From: CAYSLA01 sp964431685
Lineage (GTDB): Bacteria > Armatimonadota > UBA5829
Reading direction: 5' to 3'
NCBI GenBank assembly: GCA_964431685.1
Contig: CAYSLA010000126.1
Location: 1 to 9,981, forward strand
DNA length: 9,981 bases
The notes below the pieces were generated by a model. It had not been told where the DNA came from. It did not search any database and saw only the letters and a program-made list of their open reading frames with translations. This document shows positions 5,880-9,981 of the stretch, piece after piece. A program made the translations under genes and the position numbers. Numbering within the stretch: position 1 is the stretch's first letter; the number at the start of each line of letters is the position of its first letter.

Positions 5880-8674
5880 TACTGTGAGCCGCCTGTGAGG
5901 TCGAGCGGCGTCATGTCGCTCCAGTTTGGTCCGTGCTTCACATCCACCACAAGCGGCACGTTCAAGTCGCAGGCCTCTTCCATGCACCGCTTCACGCTCT
6001 GCGCAACTGCCACTGCGACCTCTGGGACGACCTCGAAAAGAAGCTCGTCGTGTACCTGCAGCACCATCTGAACGCCGTCGCCGAACTGCTGGATTTCTTC
6101 GTATACCTTGATCATCGCCAACTTCATGATGTCGGCGGCGGTCCCCTGTATCGGCGAGTTGATGGCTGCGCGCTCGGCGGCTGTGCGGATATTGTAGTTT
6201 GAGTTCTTCACGTCCGGAACATAGCGACGTCGGCCCATCATCGTCTCCACATAACCCGTCTCACGAGCCTTTATCAGTGTCTCGTCCATAAACATTCGCA
6301 CCCCAGGCATGCGCGAGAAGTAGGTGTCTATATAGGCTCGAGCCTCCTTTGTGGATATCCCCAGTTCGCGAGCCAGAGTAAAATCGGCCATTCCGTACAT
6401 CACCGCGAAGTTGATGGTCTTTGCCCGCCTGCGCATTTCGGAAGTCACCCCGCCTGATTCGCACCCGAAGATAGCGCAGGCGGTGGCGGTGTGAATGTCT
6501 TCGCCTCTCTCGAACGCGGCCGCCAGCGCGTCATCGCCGGTGAAGTGCGCCATCACTCGCAGCTCTATCTGAGAGTAGTCCGCCGACAACAACTCCCGCC
6601 CTTCGGATGCGACAAACGCCCTGCGGATGCGTCGTCCCTGCTCGGTACGAATGGGTATGTTCTGGAGGTTCGGATCGCTCGATGACAGGCGGCCAGTCGC
6701 CGCCACGGCCTGGTTGAGTGACGTGTGAATCCTGCCGGTGCGTGGATTGACCAGTCTGGGCAGCGCGTCTGCGTAGGTGGACTTGATCTTCGTCACTTCG
6801 CGGTACTGAAGTATATCCGAGACAATAGGATATTCCGCCGCCAGCTCCTCGAGCACCGAAGCGCTGGTGGAGAAACCTGTCTTGGTTCGCTTCTGAGTCG
6901 CTATGCCCATCTTCTCAAACAGAATTGCCTGAAGCTGCTTGGGAGAGCCAATGTTGAATCGTTCGCCCGCGCATGTATAGATGCTATCCTCCAGCGCCGC
7001 CACATCCGCCGCAAGCGTTGTGGACAGCACTGCGAGTTCTCCGACATCAACCTTGAGGCCGATAAGCTCCATCCTGGCCAGAATTGGAGCCAGAGGCAGC
7101 TCGATCTCATTGAACAATTCCTCGGCCCCGATCTCCCGCAGGCGGCTCTCCAGCAGCGGGCGCAACCTCGCTATGGCGTCCGTCTGTGCACATACGGTGT
7201 CCTGGCTGTTGTCGGCGGGCAGCTCGTAACCTCCCCCTGGCCCCCTCCGAAACGGAGGGGGGAGGGGGAGGTGTTCCTTTGAAAGGTGATCGAACGCCAA
7301 CTGGTTCAGGTCGAATGATCCTCTTGATGAGTCGATCAGGTATGAGGCGAGCATGGTGTCGAAGTCGGCTCCCGCCAGTTCCAGTCCCCGCAGCGCCAGA
7401 GCCGCATAGTCCTGCTTCAGGTCGTGGCAGCTCTTGCGGATCGACGGATCCTCCAGCACCGGGGCCAGCTCGGAAAGGTTCACCTCGTAGTCTTTCTCGA
7501 AGTCAAGGACCTGGGCGCCTGTCCGGGAAACCGGGTCGAATACGCGCACATAGGCAACCGCGCCGGGCTGGGTTGCTATACCAATGCCAAACAACTGCGC
7601 CTCCGCTGGCTTGCCATTGCTCACGTGGCAGTGCAAGGCAATCTGGCCGGAACTGCGAATGGCCGTGAGGAGCCTGCGCAGATCATCCGGTGAGTCTACA
7701 ATTGCTGGTGCGCTCTCCCCATCGGGGGTTTGTGGTGTCATTCCGACCTGCGGGGATCCTGAATCAAGTTCAGGATGACGTCCGCCCTCCTCATCCAGCG
7801 CGGCGCTCTGTTCTGGTAGCCGCTGAAGCATCGACTTGAACCCGAGCCGCACAAACAGTTCTCTCAGGGCGGCATAGTCGGGCCGTGGCCAGCGGTAGTC
7901 CTCAAGCCTGGTATCCAATGGGACTTCGCACTCGATGGTGGCCAACCGTTTGGAGAGCCTGGCCTGGTCTGCATTCTCGGAAAGCACCCGCTTGATCTTG
8001 CCCTCTGGAAGCTCGGCTATGTGTTCCAGAAGGTTCTCCATTGTCTGGTAGCGCCCGAGCAGATCCGCGGCGGTCTTGTCGCCGATACCCGGCACACCGG
8101 GTATGTTGTCTGAGCTGTCGCCTTTCAGTCCTTTGAAGTCCGTCATCTGTTCGACCGATATGCCGAACCTGTCCACGACAGCCTGCGAGTCGTAGCGCAC
8201 GGTGTCGGTAACACCCTTGACGGTGACAATGACGTTTACACGGTCGTTGATCAATTGCAGAGTATCGAGGTCGCCGGTGTAGATGTCTACGTCGACGTTC
8301 TCCCGCGCGCCCTGTTTTGCGAATGCACCGATGACGTCGTCAGCCTCGTAGCCGTCGACCTCCACTACCGGCACGCCGAATGCCCTGAACAAGTCCCTTG
8401 CCAGACCCGCCTGCGCTATCAGTTCGTCGGGAGTGGGCTTGCGCTGGGCTTTATAGTCGGCGAACTCCTCGTGCCGAAAAGTTGGCTTTGGAGTATCAAA
8501 CGCGACGGCCAGAAACTCCGGCTTCTCGTCGAGTACCTTAAACAGCATCAGCGTGAGGCCAAACAGCGCGTTCGTGGGCAGTCCGTCTGGAGCGGACAGG
8601 TAGCGTGTGCCGTAGAATGCCCTGTAAAGCAGGCTGTTGCCATCAATTGCCACGAATCTAGGTCGGTCACCCAT
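5879..8674 (-). CDS. polA: DNA polymerase I (5' nuclease plus polymerase, degenerate proofreading domain)
   Basis: A 931-residue repair and Okazaki-fragment-processing polymerase. The 5' nuclease domain (about 1-290) is intact, with acidic sites AIDGNS (D11), AFDTP (D60), GYEADD (108-113), TGDLD (133-137) and GDSSDNIPG (185-193). In the 3'-5' exonuclease-like domain (about 323-515) the first DxE motif reads HCH (348-350) and the third-motif Asp aligns with Gln497, although D422 remains, so proofreading should be absent, as in Taq and Bst enzymes. The polymerase domain is complete: motif A DYSQIELR (699-706), motif B with K752 and F756 (KTINFAVMYG), and motif C HDE (875-877). Phe756 is the residue type linked to discrimination against dideoxynucleotides. 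Two palindromic DNA repeats are inserted in frame (residues about 299-313 and 468-482) at linker positions. The start ATG lies 4 bases after the sppA stop, without a strong ribosome site, suggesting coupling. Confidence 0.97.
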   Translation of the reverse strand: MGDRPRFVAIDGNSLLYRAFYGTRYLSAPDGLPTNALFGLTLMLFKVLDEKPEFLAVAFDTPKPTFRHEEFADYKAQRKPTPDELIAQAGLARDLFRAFGVPVVEVDGYEADDVIGAFAKQGARENVDVDIYTGDLDTLQLINDRVNVIVTVKGVTDTVRYDSQAVVDRFGISVEQMTDFKGLKGDSSDNIPGVPGIGDKTAADLLGRYQTMENLLEHIAELPEGKIKRVLSENADQARLSKRLATIECEVPLDTRLEDYRWPRPDYAALRELFVRLGFKSMLQRLPEQSAALDEEGGRHPELDSGSPQVGMTPQTPDGESAPAIVDSPDDLRRLLTAIRSSGQIALHCHVSNGKPAEAQLFGIGIATQPGAVAYVRVFDPVSRTGAQVLDFEKDYEVNLSELAPVLEDPSIRKSCHDLKQDYAALALRGLELAGADFDTMLASYLIDSSRGSFDLNQLAFDHLSKEHLPLPPPFRRGPGGGYELPADNSQDTVCAQTDAIARLRPLLESRLREIGAEELFNEIELPLAPILARMELIGLKVDVGELAVLSTTLAADVAALEDSIYTCAGERFNIGSPKQLQAILFEKMGIATQKRTKTGFSTSASVLEELAAEYPIVSDILQYREVTKIKSTYADALPRLVNPRTGRIHTSLNQAVAATGRLSSSDPNLQNIPIRTEQGRRIRRAFVASEGRELLSADYSQIELRVMAHFTGDDALAAAFERGEDIHTATACAIFGCESGGVTSEMRRRAKTINFAVMYGMADFTLARELGISTKEARAYIDTYFSRMPGVRMFMDETLIKARETGYVETMMGRRRYVPDVKNSNYNIRTAAERAAINSPIQGTAADIMKLAMIKVYEEIQQFGDGVQMVLQVHDELLFEVVPEVAVAVAQSVKRCMEEACDLNVPLVVDVKHGPNWSDMTPLDLTGGSQ
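7230..7271. repeat. GC-rich palindromic element inside polA, in frame
   Basis: CCTCCCCCTGGCCCCCTCCG (7230-7249), then AAA, then a near-complementary purine arm (7253-7271). It is a near-perfect hairpin apart from a CCA/GA mismatch in mid-stem. Translated on the minus strand it gives LPLPPPFRRGPGGGY (residues 469-483 of PolA), a low-complexity Pro/Gly/Arg stretch foreign to the family. The + strand arm has four G-runs separated by single A residues, so it could also form a G-quadruplex. Confidence 0.75.
7737..7780. repeat. Palindromic repeat inside polA, same family as the repeat at 1-84
   Basis: An outer pair GTCATTCC (7737-7744) and GGATGAC (7773-7779) encloses the inner hairpin ATCCTGAA-TCAAG-TTCAGGAT (7756-7776). 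Positions 7758-7781 match 7-30 with one difference. The encoded peptide is RHPELDSGSPQVGMT (residues 299-313), lying between the 5' nuclease and the exonuclease-like domain. The insertion keeps the frame open. Confidence 0.85.
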
Positions 8675-8678
8675 TGTG

Positions 8679-9839
8679 CTATCTCAGCCCGCCGGCCCCG
8701 GCGTCGCCGTCAATCAATCGCTGCAGTATCTCGCGCCGCACAGCCCGCTCGAGTCCACTTGTCTCACCTGACGAGCTACTGTCGAACACCACATCGAAGA
8801 ACGACTTCTTGCCATACTCAATCACTTTCGGCGCGCCGGACATACCGGATGCAGAGCCCACAGCGGCAACAGTTTCGTGCAGTCCGCCGATCTCATCGAT
8901 GAGTTTGGCGGCCTTGGCCTGGTTTCCCGTGTATACCCGGCCATCGGCGAGCTTGCGCACGTCATCGAGGTTCATCTTTCGCCCCCTGGCAACGGCGCTG
9001 ACGAACGTCTGGAAGGTGTCATCCACTATTGCCTGGAGCATCTGCCGTTCTTCGGGAGTCAGGGATCTGTGCGCGCTCCCCACGTCCTTGAACTTGCCGC
9101 TCTTTACAACCTGTGTATTGTAGCCGATCTTTCTAAACAACTCACTCAGGTCGGCAGAGGCAAAGATGACGCCTATGCTCCCCGTGAGAGTGCTGGAATC
9201 GGCGTATATACGATCGGCGGCGGATGCGATGAAATAGCCGCCGGATGCGGCCACGTCGCCCATGGAAACGTAAACAGGCTTGCCGCTGTTTCTTGCTCTG
9301 GTTATGGCGTTATATATCTCTTCCGAGCCGGAGGGGCTGCCGCCGGGAGAGTTGATTCGCAGTAGTATCGCCTTTGCGCTCCGGCTCTTGACAGCCTTCT
9401 CAATCTCGGCCACTATGTCTTCCGATCCGCTGACGGAATCTGCCATGAAGCCTCCTCCGCTGCGGCCTGCCGTGATGATTCCCTCGATCCGGATCAGAGC
9501 TATATGGTTGCCCCGGTCCACTTTCTTTCCGCCGACAGCCAAGCCGGATACCAGAATAACGAAGAGAATCAGCCACGGCAGGCAGCCAATCGCCAGCGCG
9601 GAGGGAATCAACCAGGCCGCGGACGAACGAGGCTGCCGGGGCGGAGGCCCGACGGGCGGTGGCGTCGAGCCAGGCTGAAAGAAACTGGGAGGAGGTGGAG
9701 CCTGAGGCGAGCCCTGCGGGCCCGAAGCAGGCCGACCCGCGGGAGGCGACGCATCAGGGTTCGACGGTTGTGGCGGAGCCCCAGAATCAGAGTCGGGCAC
9801 GTCATAAGGCATATCATTGTTGGAGTCATCGATGTTCAT
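8679..9839 (-). CDS. sppA: Signal peptide peptidase SppA (S49 family serine protease)
   Basis: A 386-residue membrane-bound protease that degrades signal peptides left after secretion. The short (single-domain) S49 form is indicated. Residues 1-70 are acidic, then very rich in Pro, Gly, Ser and Gln, probably disordered and cytoplasmic. One membrane span follows (about 76-102). The catalytic core has RINSPGGSPSGSEEI (161-175), the nucleophile Ser199 in DVAASGGY, the TGSIGV strand (219-224), and general base Lys251 in SGKFKDVGS. The Ser-Lys spacing of 52 residues is the same as that of the Bacillus subtilis enzyme. The start is supported by AGGAGG 7 bases upstream. It is first in a tight unit with polA and the MFS gene, and divergent from tRNA-Leu. 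Confidence 0.96.
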   Translation of the reverse strand: MNIDDSNNDMPYDVPDSDSGAPPQPSNPDASPPAGRPASGPQGSPQAPPPPSFFQPGSTPPPVGPPPRQPRSSAAWLIPSALAIGCLPWLILFVILVSGLAVGGKKVDRGNHIALIRIEGIITAGRSGGGFMADSVSGSEDIVAEIEKAVKSRSAKAILLRINSPGGSPSGSEEIYNAITRARNSGKPVYVSMGDVAASGGYFIASAADRIYADSSTLTGSIGVIFASADLSELFRKIGYNTQVVKSGKFKDVGSAHRSLTPEERQMLQAIVDDTFQTFVSAVARGRKMNLDDVRKLADGRVYTGNQAKAAKLIDEIGGLHETVAAVGSASGMSGAPKVIEYGKKSFFDVVFDSSSSGETSGLERAVRREILQRLIDGDAGAGGLR

Positions 9840-9846
9840 AGCAAAC

Positions 9847-9852
9847 CCTCCT
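9847..9852 (-). promoter_or_regulatory. Ribosome binding site of sppA
   Basis: AGGAGG on the minus strand, 7 bases before the ATG at 9839. It lies only 3 bases from the -35 box of the divergent tRNA-Leu promoter, so the two upstream regions are packed together. No convincing minus-strand promoter is visible between sppA and the tRNA. Confidence 0.85.
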
Positions 9853-9855
9853 GGG

Positions 9856-9885
9856 TTGACACCCTGAGCACGGCATTTGTATAAT
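9856..9885 (+). promoter_or_regulatory. Consensus promoter of tRNA-Leu
   Basis: Perfect -35 TTGACA (9856-9861) and perfect -10 TATAAT (9880-9885), 18 bases apart. Transcription would start near 9892, about 5 bases before the tRNA. Such a strong housekeeping promoter is typical for stable RNA genes. Confidence 0.9.
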
Positions 9886-9896
9886 TCTTACATCTG

Positions 9897-9981
9897 GCCG
9901 GAGTGGCGGAATGGCAGACGCAGTGGTCTCAAAAACCACCGAGGGAAACTTCATATCGGTTCGACTCCGATCTCCGGCACC
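9897..9981 (+). tRNA. tRNA-Leu (anticodon CAA), cut one base before the end of CCA
   Basis: A class II tRNA with a long variable arm. Acceptor GCCGGAG (9897-9903) pairs with CTCCGGC (9972-9978), the discriminator is A at 9979, and CC (9980-9981) is presumably completed by A just outside the window. The anticodon stem GTGGT/ACCAC encloses CTCAAAA, giving CAA for UUG leucine codons. The variable arm GAGG-GAAA-CTTC forms its own stem, and the T-arm is ATCGG-TTCGACT-CCGAT. Confidence 0.96.

Noticed and set aside
6725..7282. A + strand frame of 185 codons opposite polA
   Set aside because: It is antisense to the exonuclease-like and polymerase regions of polA, and runs through the palindromic insert. 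Nothing supports translation.
8255..8902. A + strand frame of 215 codons opposite polA and sppA
   Set aside because: It lies fully opposite two well-supported genes, shows composition typical of an antisense frame, and has no recognisable domain.
9878..9883. Minus-strand TATACA as a -10 box for sppA
   Set aside because: It overlaps the tRNA-Leu -10 in reverse, and the matching -35 position falls in the tRNA gene with no similarity to TTGACA. The sppA promoter remains unidentified.

Overview
This is a bacterial chromosome segment with a GC-rich base composition. It has two tRNA genes with encoded 3' CCA (the last A of one falls outside the window), sigma-70-type promoters, purine-rich ribosome binding sites, and intergenic palindromic repeats. 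The phylum cannot be fixed from the sequence alone. The large DegT-family subtype, the Ycf46-like ATPase and the CCTGAA-TTCAGG repeats would fit an environmental lineage such as Armatimonadota, but that is only an inference.

Left part, + strand. A short tandem palindromic repeat (1-84) precedes a Ycf46-like AAA ATPase gene (best start 131, end 1831). A 493-base non-coding stretch follows. It holds a hairpin just after the ATPase gene and an extended -10 promoter flanked by inverted half-sites. A DegT/DnrJ/EryC1/StrS-fold gene (2325-3593) comes next. Its protein has cysteine where the PLP-binding lysine should be, so it may not be an aminotransferase. A long stem-loop (3630-3671) closes this unit.

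Middle part. Positions 3728-4370 are a 643-base insertion-sequence remnant. It has 25-base imperfect terminal inverted repeats. Inside is a minus-strand transposase (IS1182-like) with only its N- and C-terminal ends left, joined out of frame by an internal deletion. A tRNA-Pro(CGG) gene with its own promoter follows at 4492-4568 on the + strand.

Right part, minus strand. Three closely packed genes run from right to left: sppA (signal peptide peptidase), polA (DNA polymerase I) and an MFS transporter gene. The gaps are 4 bases and a 1-base TAATG overlap, so they look like one transcription unit with translational coupling. Divergent from sppA, a tRNA-Leu(CAA) gene with a near-perfect promoter reaches the window edge.

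The most notable point is polA. Two different palindromic repeat elements lie inside its reading frame and are translated into linker-like peptides without breaking the gene. One of them is nearly identical over 24 bases to the repeat at the left edge of the window. This resembles the in-frame palindromic elements described in Rickettsia genes. Otherwise the genes are mostly housekeeping plus two poorly characterised ones. I see no defence system, CRISPR array, prophage or biosynthetic cluster.
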